Of a DNA stretch of 64,000 bases, positions 11,290-21,646 are shown piece by piece; positions within the stretch are counted from its first letter, which is position 1, and the number at the start of each line of letters is the position of its first letter. Made by a program: the position numbers and the translations under genes. The DNA lies in the NCBI GenBank assembly GCA_021234155.1, contig JAJEKV010000124.1:374001-438000 (forward strand). The letters run 5' to 3'. The notes beneath the pieces are model-generated. The model searched no databases and had not been told where the DNA came from. It saw only the letters and a program-made list of their open reading frames with translations. Origin of the DNA: Isoetes taiwanensis (Eukaryota > Streptophyta > Lycopodiopsida > Isoetales > Isoetaceae).

Positions 11290-11642
11290 TAAGGCCGAAA
11301 TCACACTATAGGCAAAACTAAACAATTACGTGGCAAGTTTCGGCAGCAGGTAAAGCGTTAAAAGTTTTGGTCACGGAATGGTTATCACATTTATGACCGT
11401 CCAAACATTTACAAGTCATCCGCCACATAATCAACGCTTCCTCTCACATCATAAACGACTGCTTGGAGACAAAATAAACGGCTTCTTCCTTCCGTTCCAG
11501 CATCTCTTCTCACGAATTACAAATCGGATCTTCTTGGAATAGGTAAAGAATTTTATTTTTGTATCTTTTTTTCAACTTGTGGCAATTCCTTACGTTCTAT
11601 GTTCTGCTTTAGTTTGCTTCAAATTAAAAGAGCGATTCAACT

Positions 11643-13221
11643 ATGGAGGAAGAAAACCTCTCAAGAGATATTAGCGCCTTCGAGGATGAGTTGCAGCAAG
11701 TCTCTGAAGCAACAGAACAAACTGATAGGTATGACAGGATGGAATCAGTAATGATGGCAGGAAGGTTTTTCTCTTTCATGCTGCAGTTCACACATCTTGT
11801 TGCCAATGAAACTTCGTATGATGATGAATCTTATGCACTCTATGTGCGAGTTCTAGCTTGGTTCAGAGCAGTAATGGCTCTATTTGCAGAATTTGGTCCT
11901 TCTTTGGCAAGACAAAACACTCCAAGACGTTTTTTGGATGTACCAGAGAGGCTCTGGGTTAGATGCATTGCTGTTGCATACTTACACTGACACAGATTTT
12001 AGAAGAAGGTTGCGCATTTCCAAAGCTACCTTCCAGTATTTGTGTAATGAGCTGGGACCATTGATGATAAGGCAAGATACAAAGTTTCGAGCTGCTATAC
12101 CAATTGAAACAAAAATTATGATGGGTTTGTCTAGGCTTGCCACGGGTGACGCTTTGACAGGCATTGCAGACTCCTATCGAGTTGGATTCGCCACTGCACA
12201 ACAAGCTGTTCTTGAATTTGTTGCTTGTGTCAATTATAAACTCAAGGAATTGTACATTAAATGGCCATCACCAAATAGGATGCGAAGTCTGGCAGCATCT
12301 TTTGAAGCTATTCATGGTATTCCGTACGTCATTGGAGCAATTGATGGAAGCCATATTCCAATCATTGCTCCTCATGAATCTGCACAAGAGTATTACAACA
12401 GGAAGGGTTTCCACTCTATATTACTCCAATTGATAGTATCAAGAGATTGCCTTGTGTGGGACTTTGATATCGGTTGGCCAGGAAGCATACATGACTGGAC
12501 ATTATTCCAGCGGTCATCAGCAGGGCAACGTATCATGAATGGTTTTATAGCACCTTATTGTCTTGTTGGCGATGCAGCATATACACCGCGAGATTATATG
12601 CTAAGTCCTTTTAAAGGTCATAAGGATGGTCTGAGCAGGGAGCAATACTATTGGAACTATGTCCAATCAAGTACGAGAATGCCAGTAGAGTGCGCATTTG
12701 GTCGATTGAAAGCTAGGTTTAGAATACTTTTGAAGAGAAATGACATGGACTTGGAGAACGTAGTACAGGTTGTGTCAGCATGCTTGGTTTTACATAATCT
12801 ATGTATCATTCACGGGGATAGTTTCGATGAGACATGGGCAAAAGAAGCAAAGGAGGAACTTGAACTGTCTATTGCCCATGAAAAACAATGTGTAGCACGC
12901 ATGAGAGGAGAAAAAAGTAGCAGTGGAGATGCAAGCACAAGTAAACGCATGGAGAAAGTGAAGTACTCTGAGTACGGGATTTATAAAGTGCAAGGTACTT
13001 CCTTATCTATGGAGGAAGCATATACAAGAACTGTGGAGGGCGAGAACGATGGAAATTTTGCACTGCAGTCGCACAATATTACTAATGTTGATGCCACGAG
13101 ACGTAATGCTATCTCCAAAGTTTTGTTTGAGCACAAAACCAATGATCTCATTCAACAAAAGAATGTGGTGGCCATGGATTTATTGGAATCATCTTCATCA
13201 TCATCAGATTCGGATTTATGA
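11643..13221 (+). CDS. PIF/Harbinger (HARBI1-like) transposase, element D
   Basis: This DDE_Tnp_4 nuclease would cut and join the element ends together with its Myb-like partner. The main open frame is 11884-13221 (445 codons), with D154 in GAIDGSHIP, D230 in LVGDAAY and E269 in PVECAFGRLK: the complete catalytic triad. A helix-turn-helix-like region (RRLRISKATFQYLC) precedes it. The natural start is probably at 11643 (MEEENLSRDIS): that frame runs to 11990 and ends in the family motif 'PRRFLDVPERLWV', then the reading continues in the other frame at about 11950-11985. A 1-base shift there is likely, because no plausible intron fits in the ~50 bp. The C-terminal tail is Ser-rich. The element is therefore nearly intact but perhaps just inactivated. 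Confidence 0.85.
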
Positions 13222-13420
13222 AGCAACCAATGAAGGTAACTATCTCTTTATCTTAAATCATGCATGCATGTTACAATACACTAATATAACTTGTTCTAAA
13301 TGTACAGGCTTAGTAGTTTCAAAGGCAAGGACATTTAATTGTAGCATCAACTCTGGAGTATAATCTCCAATGTGGAAGGACATGCTTGGATCAGTTCATG
13401 TTATGTGCAGGGACATGCAA

Positions 13421-13601
13421 GTTATAAATCTAATTCATGTGTATTCCTGTCATAAAATATGATTTACAGTGGACCCACAAGTTATAAATCTAACTAATGT
13501 GTATCTCTGTCTTAATTTGTGATTTACAGTGGACCCACAACTTATAAATATAACTAATGTGTATCTCTTGTCATAATTTATGATTTAGAGTGGACCCACT
13601 T
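13421..13601 (+). repeat. Three 60-bp tandem repeats downstream of transposase D
   Basis: TTATAAATCTAA...TGTGTAT...GATTTACAGTGGACCCACAA repeats at 13421, 13481 and 13541 with an exact 60-bp period and a few differences. Looser 'GTGGACCCACTTCA' copies follow to about 13830. The repeats are non-coding. Confidence 0.75.
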
Positions 13602-14141
13602 CAAAGAGTAGGGATTCGTGTCTCTCTATTACAACTTGTGTGGAGTTTGCTGTATTTTTATGATAAATTGTGTGACCAATCACTTTCAATAGAATTGACT
13701 GAAGGACAAGCTTTAAATTATTTGTAGCACTGTGTTATGGATTCGTATATCTCTATGTGGACCCACTTCCACAACTTGCTGTATTTTTATCATAAATTGT
13801 GTTTCAGTTACATAGGACCCACTTTCAAATTTTGTAATGGGAGTTTCTGTAATAACTTGAGCAATTTCTGTATTTACTTGTGTGACCAATCACTTTCAAT
13901 AGAGGATCTTTATCTTCACAACAAATTATATTGATAGACTTGATCCTGCACTAACTAGACCTGGCAGAATGGATATGCATATTAAACAAGGGTGCTTAGA
14001 CACAATAGGGGTCCTACAATAATCTGTTGAGTGAATCTGTTGCTTGAATTTCAGCTTTGGAATTGTCATGGGCGTCCAATATACCAGAGTTCAAAGTATG
14101 GCAATGCCATTACTTCAGTTGCATGGAGTCCTTTTGGTGAC

Positions 14142-14251
14142 GTTTGCTCTTGGCTCATATAATTCCTTGCTTCTTTGTGACAAGACAGGGGTTTGTGTTT
14201 GCTCTTGGCTCATATAATTCCTTGCTTCTTTGTGACAAGACAGGGGTTTGT
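14142..14251 (+). repeat. 55-bp tandem duplication
   Basis: GTTTGCTCTTGGCTCATATA starts at 14142 and again at 14197; the two 55-bp copies are essentially identical. Confidence 0.8.
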
Positions 14252-15388
14252 GACGGCAGATACCAAATGTTATTTAAGTAGACACAACTGGCTGGAGCAG
14301 GGACGAATAGCTCCATAATGTTGGCACAATCTGTAGGCAGGTTTGTTAAAAATACATGCACGTAAAACTTGCTCCTTAAAGGACTCTTTGGTGATTAAGG
14401 ACATGACTGATCAGAATAATGCAGAAAATAGGACCCACTTTCAAATATTACAATGCAAAAAACAAATTAGCTTATAGGATTGGACTGTTTCATAGGCTTC
14501 AGCTCTTCCCTTAGAAAACGTGCTGGTTCTCCAATCATAGGGCTTGTTTTTCAAGGCATCCAATTACAACATCACGAAAGCAACTTCTGTGTCATGCCCG
14601 CAAAAGGTCTAAGCTTTTCAAGATGAAAGCATATGCAAGTGCAACTTCTCTCAGCTTGTCAAACCTGGAAAACAAAAGAGAAAACACAGCCTGTGACTAT
14701 GTAAGCTTCCAAACGCCACTTTACTGGCAAATTTCTCATGTCTGAATGTGTGCATTTATTAGTCATAGCAGAAAACACTTACATGCACTTTACCTACCAG
14801 ACTTGGAAAAGTGTCCTGCTCCAAGATCACATTTGAATAACAACATATTATCATTAGTCCTCCTTTCCCGTAGTTTTGCTTCACTATATGTCTAAGAGTA
14901 GAGAGCTTGACAGCAAAGGGCAACTGATGTGAGCTGTTTCAGCATATGTATCAGGAAGAACAAGTCACAGGTACTCTCTGCAGCTCCTTGAATATGCCAA
15001 TGCCAACTAGGCAGGAAAATCACTAATTTTCTAACAGGGTAAGACTATTTTGAAATTAAGAAAAAACTGGAATATAGAGCGTCAGGGCATAAGAAAAGCC
15101 TGAATTATCAACTGAATCAGGATAATTAGAAAAGCATTTTTCTGAAGTTGAAACCTCTTGTACAGACCTGTGTACTTGCTGCTTGTACATCTTAAAAACA
15201 AACATAAGAGGATCAAATATTAACATAAAAGTTATATTCATCCAAATAACATGTAGAAGCAAAATGTTGGTTTTGTTATCTTGTAAACCATTGAACAATG
15301 AACAAAGAATTCTCAGAAATTGAAAGTGCACCAGAAATGCACCTTTAACAGCTTTAGATGAAATGTGAAACATTGTGTCAAACACATT
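14252..15388. other. Non-coding spacer between the convergent genes of element D
   Basis: No supported gene was seen. A 109-codon minus-strand frame at 15056-15385 directly follows the Myb-gene stop and has no recognisable motif; it is probably 3' UTR. Confidence 0.4.
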
Positions 15389-16453
15389 TCATTTCATTCT
15401 CTCTAAAAATGCAGCAAAGGACTTTTGCATTTCTTCCATGACACTAAGTTTGCGGGCTTCATTCTCTTGCATCATATGCAACTTACGATCTTCATTTTGC
15501 CCATGACGCTCTAAAGACTTGTTGAGCTCCTTTCCTGTTGCTAAAACATCTTCCATCAATGATAAAGCAATTGCTCTCGTCTTCTTTTTCCCGCTTGTAA
15601 ATTCAGGTGTCTCTTTCTTCACCATAACATCCTTCTTCAACTGATCATGATCTAGTATTTCAGAATTATCATCCACATCTATTGCTCCTGCATGAACATG
15701 TTTTTTAACATTGGCCCTTTGGCCAAAATAACTGTCTAAGAGCTTGAAATGAGGGCAGCTTTCTCGCCTATCATTCCCAGAGACAGCATTCCAAGTGTTA
15801 TCACTCTGGTACTGCTTGAAGACATATTGGAATTTCTTCCTGCATGCTTTGGAATCTTTTTTGAAATCAGGACAAGTTGCAGCAACTCTAATACGTACCT
15901 TGTTCCACAAGTCTACGCCTTGTTTCGGTGGTGCTAGAAAATCTTCAATCATCTCACAACGTGCATGAAGCAAAGCCACAACGTGATGGTCGGGCCACAT
16001 TCTAGGAGCAAGGTCATCCTCTTCTGCAGATTCTTCTTTGCAAAGTTTACCATCAATCTGCTTCTCCTTCTTCTCCTTCTTCTTTGTGGCTTCAATGTTA
16101 GTCTTCAATGGGCGTCCTCTTTTCTTTGATGGAATAGGTTGTGGTAAAGGAATGGTTGAGGCATTTTGAGATAAAGGAATTGTTGAGGCAGTTTGAGATG
16201 TGGCAACTGAGCACATTTGCATTGATGGAAAAGAACCAGCTGGTGGATGATTTTGCATAAACGGAACTGTAGTAGGCGGAGTCACTTGGCGAGGAAGCAG
16301 ATAAGGCATGGGCGAGCGTGTGGCAACAAATTGGTTTGTCTGATAAGGAAAAGTTGGATGACAATTTGAAGGTGGATAGCTTTCAGAGAAATGGAGAATT
16401 TGAATGTCACTGTCTTGCGTGCAAGGAACATATTCTGGCTGGCTTGCATCCAT
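15389..16453 (-). CDS. Harbinger Myb/trihelix-like protein, element D
   Basis: In PIF/Harbinger elements this second protein binds DNA and brings the transposase to the ends. From the Met at 16453 the product has 354 residues: a Pro/Gln/Ser-rich N terminus, an AT-hook-like KKRGRPLK followed by a Lys/Glu-rich stretch, then a trihelix (Myb/SANT-like) region starting MWPDHHVVALLHAR with conserved Trp residues and ending HFKLLDSYFGQ, and a C-terminal Lys/Glu coiled-coil-like helix ending AAFLERMK. The frame stays open to 16720. I chose MDASQP because it follows a good splice acceptor (TTTGCTTTCAG) with a matching donor (CTCAG|GTATGA) upstream, giving an intron at 16454-16589. Upstream exon sequence is in phase from 16826, so a longer N terminus is possible. 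Confidence 0.8.
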   Translation of the reverse strand: MDASQPEYVPCTQDSDIQILHFSESYPPSNCHPTFPYQTNQFVATRSPMPYLLPRQVTPPTTVPFMQNHPPAGSFPSMQMCSVATSQTASTIPLSQNASTIPLPQPIPSKKRGRPLKTNIEATKKKEKKEKQIDGKLCKEESAEEDDLAPRMWPDHHVVALLHARCEMIEDFLAPPKQGVDLWNKVRIRVAATCPDFKKDSKACRKKFQYVFKQYQSDNTWNAVSGNDRRESCPHFKLLDSYFGQRANVKKHVHAGAIDVDDNSEILDHDQLKKDVMVKKETPEFTSGKKKTRAIALSLMEDVLATGKELNKSLERHGQNEDRKLHMMQENEARKLSVMEEMQKSFAAFLERMK

Positions 16454-16589
16454 CTGAAAGCAAAAGAAACACTCTGATACATAATTGAAAGCAGAAAAAA
16501 GACTCTGATACACATAATCTATAGTTGCATGTAGACAATCGTGGAAGAAAAATAGCAGATCATAACAAATTAGTGAAAGACTTTCATAC
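16454..16589 (-). other. Predicted intron in the element D Myb-like gene
   Basis: The donor GTATGA lies at 16589 and the acceptor TTTGCTTTCAG ends at 16454 (minus strand); length 136 bp. The prediction comes from splice consensus alone. Confidence 0.55.
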
Positions 16590-16896
16590 CTGAGAGAAAA
16601 TGGAGGTCGGATTAGATTTGGTGCAGACGCAGTGGCTCCTGTTCTGCACGAATTTGGATGGCGCCAAATCTCCAAGAAGCGGTATGAGCTGGAGATTTTG
16701 TCGATGTGGTTGCCCGCCAAATGTTTGGACGGGCGGTGTTGCCCGTCGAAAATTCCCTGGGTGCCAAAACGATGACAAGGATTTGGGCACCGTAGGTGTG
16801 ATGGCTTGGGTGTCTAAACGATACACATGGCCATTTTGTATTGGATTTTTTTTTAATAATGTTCAGTTTTGCCTATAGTGTGATTTCGCCCTAAGT

Positions 16897-18760
16897 TCAA
16901 CCTAACAAATTCAAATCAACTTCTTTGACAGAAACATAAGGAATGTTTGGAAGAATGTTTTGACATTTTGCATTAGCCAAAATTCCTTTTTTTGAACGCG
17001 CGTGTAATGGTAAGAGGCAGCCTTCCATCATGTAATTCCATGGACTTCGCAAATCATAAGGGAATAAGCCGTTTCTCCGGGGCCGGTATCCCTCTTGGAA
17101 CCATCCAAAACCAATTGTTGCAGGCAATTTTCGCAACAAGAAATTAAACACAAAATTGCCTTTTGGCATGGGCAGATGTGCATTACACTTTGTAGCCATG
17201 CAATTCCAGTTCGGATTCTCTTATTAAAGGTGCACTCCTTTCTATCATCCCCATGCATGATGAAGATGATTTGCAGAACATTGATGGGCACCTTGGACAT
17301 CAAACATCTATCGAGGTTAGGCACCATAGAAGACAAGCAACTCTTATTCAGTTGTTCTGCAGATAATGAACTTTATCTAGCTGGCTGCACTGGATAGGAT
17401 CCATTTAAGTCTGCGAAATATATGTGCATTGCATCATACCTCATCACCTTATTTACCTCGCCATGTTTTATGCCAAGTTTCAGAGTTGCAAGATGATATC
17501 AAATGGTGGAATGCAGGCTGTAATGGCATAGCAGTCTGAGAAAGTTCGTTATCTTCCCCGAGTTGAGCCAATCTTTGACAAAATGTTTGCTACACAGGGA
17601 TCTGTTGCTGGCCCTTCTAGTATAGAGTCGTAGTCTATGAAAATAATTATTTCCTGATAAACAACCTCAATTTGCACAGGTTCAGAAGCAAACTTTGGCA
17701 AATTTTATGCTGGCGAAATCGAAGCTTTACGTCTCACCATTCTAGATGGATCAATATTCAGCTTGTTTCAAATTCTATAGGCAACAGCTCTATAGGCAGT
17801 TAAAGTGCACATATAGTCTTGTCTCAAAGCAGAAACCATCCAATGCTACGTACTTCTGTCAGCACAATTGGATGCCCTAGCTACATTTGGGCTCTCAACT
17901 GCACCTTTCGTCATCCAGCCTTGAGCATGTTGGGGAAAAAAACTTGCATAAATGCCAGATTCTACAGCAGCGCATTCTATGAATCCCAGCATAAACATAA
18001 GAAATATAAAATCTGATAAAGAAGCATTAAAAGGAACAATTTTCAAGCAAGATTCCCTGGTAAAAATTAAAAGTCTAGCTTGAATTCTAGCTTGGATCCT
18101 AAACCCACAGAGAACCCTGCAAGCAAAGCCTGGAACAGTGTTTTCACAGATAGCGAAATCTTCTACACTTGATTACAGGAATTATAGTCTACCCTGATGT
18201 CACGTCTTTGAAGCAATCTTCAAGTACCAACGCAGTGCCTTTTGATTTTCCTGCAAAAACAACTCCATACATTGTTTGTCTTTCCAGCTTGGACACACTG
18301 GAATTTTAATGAGGCAATGCATAGCTCACCTGCTGTAATGGTTGAGTTGAGGACGACCAGACCCAATAAGTTTTTGGGACTCTGTAAACCACAAGGCCCC
18401 TGCTTCAGGATTTGCAACTTAGGGCTCTGCTGTCGCAATCAACCGGTCCCCTGTTTTGGGGCCTGCAAATGAGGCCCATGGGCCTTACAAATCATAGCAG
18501 GAAGACCGTTAGCTATGTTTGAAGATACATCAAGAAATCTGATGCTGGAGCAGATGTGAAGGCACCGAAGTCCACTGCAGTAAATGTCTCCGATAGCTTG
18601 CAAACAACTAAGTCCACGATCATCTGGGAGCGCAAGATTCAAGCACAACATGATTTTTTCAATGCGCCCACTAAGATAATCTTCAGGATGCTTAAATGAT
18701 AGAAAGAACCAGAGAATTGATATATTTCGTATTCAAAACTAAAGCATCAATATGGATAGC
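16897..18760 (-). pseudogene. Possible captured host gene pieces in the 14-kb element
   Basis: Several minus-strand stretches look protein-coding but sit in different frames with no common open frame: 16897-17199 (begins MATKCNAHLPMPKGNF), 17028-17336 and 18439-18651. The last extends upstream in frame to about 18700 and reads like a leucine-rich-repeat segment (GLRCLHICSSIRFLDVSSN). The pattern suits exons plus introns of a captured gene, perhaps of the LRR/F-box type, but I cannot assign it. It ends at the edge of the nested Harbinger D, which may have split it. Confidence 0.3.
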
Positions 18761-18977
18761 ATAATCAAAGGTTTCATGTGCCCTGCAACCGAAAACAAAC
18801 TCAGATCAGGAATCGGATTGCCCGGATCCATTCTACACAAACCTACAAAGACGGATTACAGGGCTGAACCACCGGAACATGCAGCCACAGTTTGCTCCCA
18901 CGCATCATATATGGCTCTTAATTTATTTCCAAACCCACCTTCGCACCAGAGCAAAAACACTTGCCAGAAAATCGCCT

Positions 18978-19110
18978 TCATCGGCATTATTCCGCTGAAG
19001 CAACACAAAAAGCGGAGCAAGACAAAGCAGGATTTTGCCCATCTGCGGAGCAACACAAAGCAGGATTTCATCGGCATTATGCCGCTGAAGCAACACAAAA
19101 AGCGGGGCAA
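18978..19110 (+). repeat. 90-bp imperfect tandem repeat
   Basis: TCATCGGCATTATKCCGCTG, followed by AAGCAACACAAAAAGCGG, occurs at 18978 and 19068. Between them, 'GGAGCAAGACAAAGCAGGAT' and 'GGAGCAACACAAAGCAGGAT' form a sub-repeat. Confidence 0.7.
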
Positions 19111-19189
19111 AAGGCCATGTCATCGAAGATACCCGAAGCAAATAAATGTGATGTGCCAATTCATCAGTACCTTCTTGATTAGAACGGTC

Positions 19190-19620
19190 TTTTTAATTAA
19201 CGGTCTAGATCTAATGCACCGGTTTGAACGGCCAAGATCGGACATCCTACCCTCATTGCATTGCGATTTTGGCCTCCCTCCTTTACGCAACGGTCGAGAT
19301 ATGGATGTGGATGGCTATGCATTAATGCTCTTTAATACCATTTGCCACATCATAGTTGGCATTAATAAAAGTAATAACGATCAGACTTTTTAAATAACGG
19401 TCTAGATTAGATGCCCTAATTTGAAGGGCATAGATCAAATGCCCCAAAAATCGCACCTTCCTTGAAGTTTCCCAAAGCAAATCGATGGCTTAGATTTCTC
19501 CTTCCCCCCTTGATCCAACGGTCTAGGGATGGGGTGCATGTCCCCATGGAGATCTAATGGTTACAACTTCGCCACCTCGCAGCCTTTCCAATAAACGGCC
19601 TAGATTCGTTTGAGTATATA
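19190..19620. repeat. Degenerate 'AACGGTCTAGA' repeats
   Basis: Scattered copies such as AACGGTCTAGATCTAATGC, AACGGTCTAGATTAGATGCC, CCAACGGTCTAGGGATG and AACGGCCTAGATTCG occur here. Similar phrases lie at 20640-20790. They are non-coding. Confidence 0.5.
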
Positions 19621-20300
19621 GACAATCTTCTAGATTTTTAAAGATTCTATGTAGATTCCCCTAGATTCTATCAAGGTTCACCTAGATTCTCAAATACTTT
19701 ATGAAGATTCCCTAGGTTTCCATAAATTCTCTCGAGATTCCCATAGATCCTCAAAGATTGTCCCAAGATTCACCTAGATTTCCCACAATTCTATGTAGAT
19801 TCCCTTAGATCCTACGAAGCTTTACTTGGTTCTCCAACATTTCATCAAGATTCCCCTAGATTCTTAAAGATTCCATCGAGATTTTCCTATATTCTGAAGT
19901 GTTCTCTCAAGATTCATATAGATTCCCCAAGATTCTATTTAGATTCTCTAAGATGCTATGAAGATTCTGTTAGATTCCCATAGATCCTCTTAAGGTTCCC
20001 ATAGTCCCTAAGGTTTTATTGAGATTCCCTAAATTCTCAAAGACTATATCAAGATTCCTCTACATTCCCCAAGATTCTATGTAGATTCTCTTAGCTTTGC
20101 TGAGATATTATGAGGATTCCCCTAGATTCTCAAAGATTCTCCCAAGAATCCTGAAGATTCTCTTGAGATTCTTCAGATTCCCTAAGGTTCTGTTGAGATT
20201 CCTCTAGATTCTTAAAGATCCCATGAAGATTCCCCTAGATTCCCTTAAATTACCATAGATTTCGTAAACTTCTAAGATTCTAAGAAGATTCTTAGAATCC
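19620..20300 (+). repeat. GATTC-rich degenerate array, right
   Basis: About 680 bp of irregular AGATTC phrases (TAGATTCCCCTAGATTC, CAAGATTC, GAAGATTC), the counterpart of 9760-10430 and in the same orientation. Confidence 0.7.
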
Positions 20301-20639
20301 GATCACGTTAACTCCAATTGCAACGGAATAGTGCCAAAGCACTAGTCATTGGAAAGCTCTCGATGAGAGGGATCCAATGGCGTAGGCCTCACCTTCATCC
20401 TACATGTCTTTGGAAGTTACGTGCCTTTGAATGCGATTAAGAAAAAGAAGCTTCTTGGAAAGTGTATTCATAAATGCTTTCTAACTTTTTATTAATGAGA
20501 GTGCCACCTCACCTCTTTTAAAAAAAAAATATCAATTTAATATAAAAAGGTAAGGGTTAGGATTTATCCTCACTTTTTGATTTAATGGTTATAATTTGTT
20601 GCACCAAACCTTCCTTGCACCTTCCTCACAAAATTGAAA

Positions 20640-20790
20640 GGCTAGGATTTCTTCTCACCTTTTAATCCAATGGCTTGGGGATGTGGTGCATGCCCCCATG
20701 CATGCCCATGCATGCCCCCCATGGAGATCCAACGGCTATGTGTGCACCACCTCACCAATTTTTAAATGAACGGCCTAGATCGATTTGAAT
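20640..20790. repeat. GCATGC-rich repeat with ACGG motifs
   Basis: The stretch holds GTGCATGCCCCCATGCATGC and related copies, then GGAGATCCAACGGCTATG and GAACGGCCTAGATCG. It echoes 19500-19600 (GGGGTGCATGTCCCCATGGA). Confidence 0.5.
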
Positions 20791-20850
20791 ATATAGATAT
20801 CTATTCCATGGGGGCATCCAAAGTAATTTTATATATATTATGATATCTTT

Positions 20851-21087
20851 GGTATAAATTTAAACCGAGAAAACTCTTGCGGTATAAATTTATACCGCTC
20901 GGGTCCTCTTGCGGTATAAATTTATACCGCTCGAGTCCTTTTGCTGTATAAATTTATACCGCTCGAGTCCTCTTGTTGTATAAATCTATACCGCTCGAGT
21001 CCTCTTGCGGTATAAATTTATACCATGCGAACTCTCTAGCATACTATGTCCACACATTACTATCTATTGAGGTATAAATTTATACCG
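20851..21087. repeat. Seven GGTATAAATTTATACC palindromes, right
   Basis: Seven copies of a 16-18-bp palindrome lie in 237 bp. The central ones are spaced about 36 bp apart by GCTCGAGTCCTCTT, giving a tandem unit; some copies carry single changes. This is the right-side counterpart of the palindromes at 8059 and 9473-9520. Confidence 0.8.
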
Positions 21088-21499
21088 TCTTGAAATTTAT
21101 TTGGAAGAAACTAAGGACTACAGAGACAAATAAATTACAAAGTCTAAAAAAGTCCAGATTGGATACATACGTCGCCATCGCGGTATACAGAAGTCTATAG
21201 CAAGCTGGAGGAGCAAATAAGAGCAAGTGTATAAGGCAAAGCGCAAGCATCTTCGACTTCAACTCGCGTGTGAGGCACACTTTAAGGTGAAAATATTTGC
21301 TTCATTGAGGCAAATATCAAAATGTGTTGCATTTTTGGCAATTTTGTGTTTTTGGGCACTCTTAGCGCTTGCTGTTTTTTTTTCAATGTCTATTTTGTTT
21401 TGTCCTTAAAAATATTACTATTTCTCAAACCAAACTAGGGGGCCAAAAAATGGTACCAAATAAATTTGAATGGAAGTTGAGTTCAAATTTCCCTCCAAA

Positions 21500-21646
21500 A
21501 ATGGTGCCTAAAATATTCAAATTGTCACACTTGTCACAAATATACCAAGAAAAGGGCATTTTTTGGGGAGATTTTAGGGAATCTTTCAAAGATTCCTTTT
21601 AAAGTGAGTTTGGAGCAAATTAGTGCGTTTCATTTTAAACTTTGTT
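21500..21646 (-). repeat. Right terminal inverted repeat of the 14-kb element
   Basis: The last 30 bases, reverse-complemented, match the left end with one mismatch. TTAG follows at 21647-21650. Confidence 0.8.

Larger units (their letters stand above)
11293..16891. mobile_element. PIF/Harbinger element D, 5,599 bp, TSD TAA
   Basis: The termini are inverted: the left end reads GGCCGAAATCACACTATAGG and the right end, reverse-complemented, GGGCGAAATCACACTATAGG; both continue CAAAACT. TAA flanks both sides (11290-11292 and 16892-16894), the usual Harbinger TWA target. The element carries both expected genes: a DDE transposase (plus, 11643-13221) and a Myb/trihelix protein (minus, 15389-16453). 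The genes converge. This lineage has no ORF3. It is nested inside the 14-kb element. Confidence 0.93.
7559..21646. mobile_element. 14,088-bp TIR element of unclear superfamily, TSD TTAG
   Basis: Tandem unit 4 is interrupted after 'cttggcTTAG' and resumes with 'TTAGttcagtctgc', so TTAG (7555-7558 and 21647-21650) is a 4-bp target duplication that can be checked against the three uninterrupted units. The ends are inverted repeats: the left end starts AACAATGTTTAAAATGAAAC and the right end, reverse-complemented, starts AACAAAGTTTAAAATGAAAC; both continue CGCACTAATTT. Similarity goes on for about 100 bp with indels. I see no transposase of its own outside the nested Harbinger element, so it looks non-autonomous. 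Without the nested element it is about 8.5 kb. The 4-bp duplication does not fit hAT (8), MULE (9) or CACTA (3); TTA would fit Harbinger only if the ends are imperfect. Confidence 0.85.

Noticed and set aside
18752-19393. 213-codon plus-strand open frame
   Set aside because: It spans a 90-bp repeat and ACGG repeats, has no motif, and overlaps protein-like sequence on the other strand.
20851-21087. CRISPR-like array
   Set aside because: Repeats are palindromes with repeated, not unique, spacers, and the DNA is eukaryotic.
7559-21646. LTR retrotransposon as explanation of the 14-kb insertion
   Set aside because: The ends are inverted, not direct, repeats and do not start TG / end CA.
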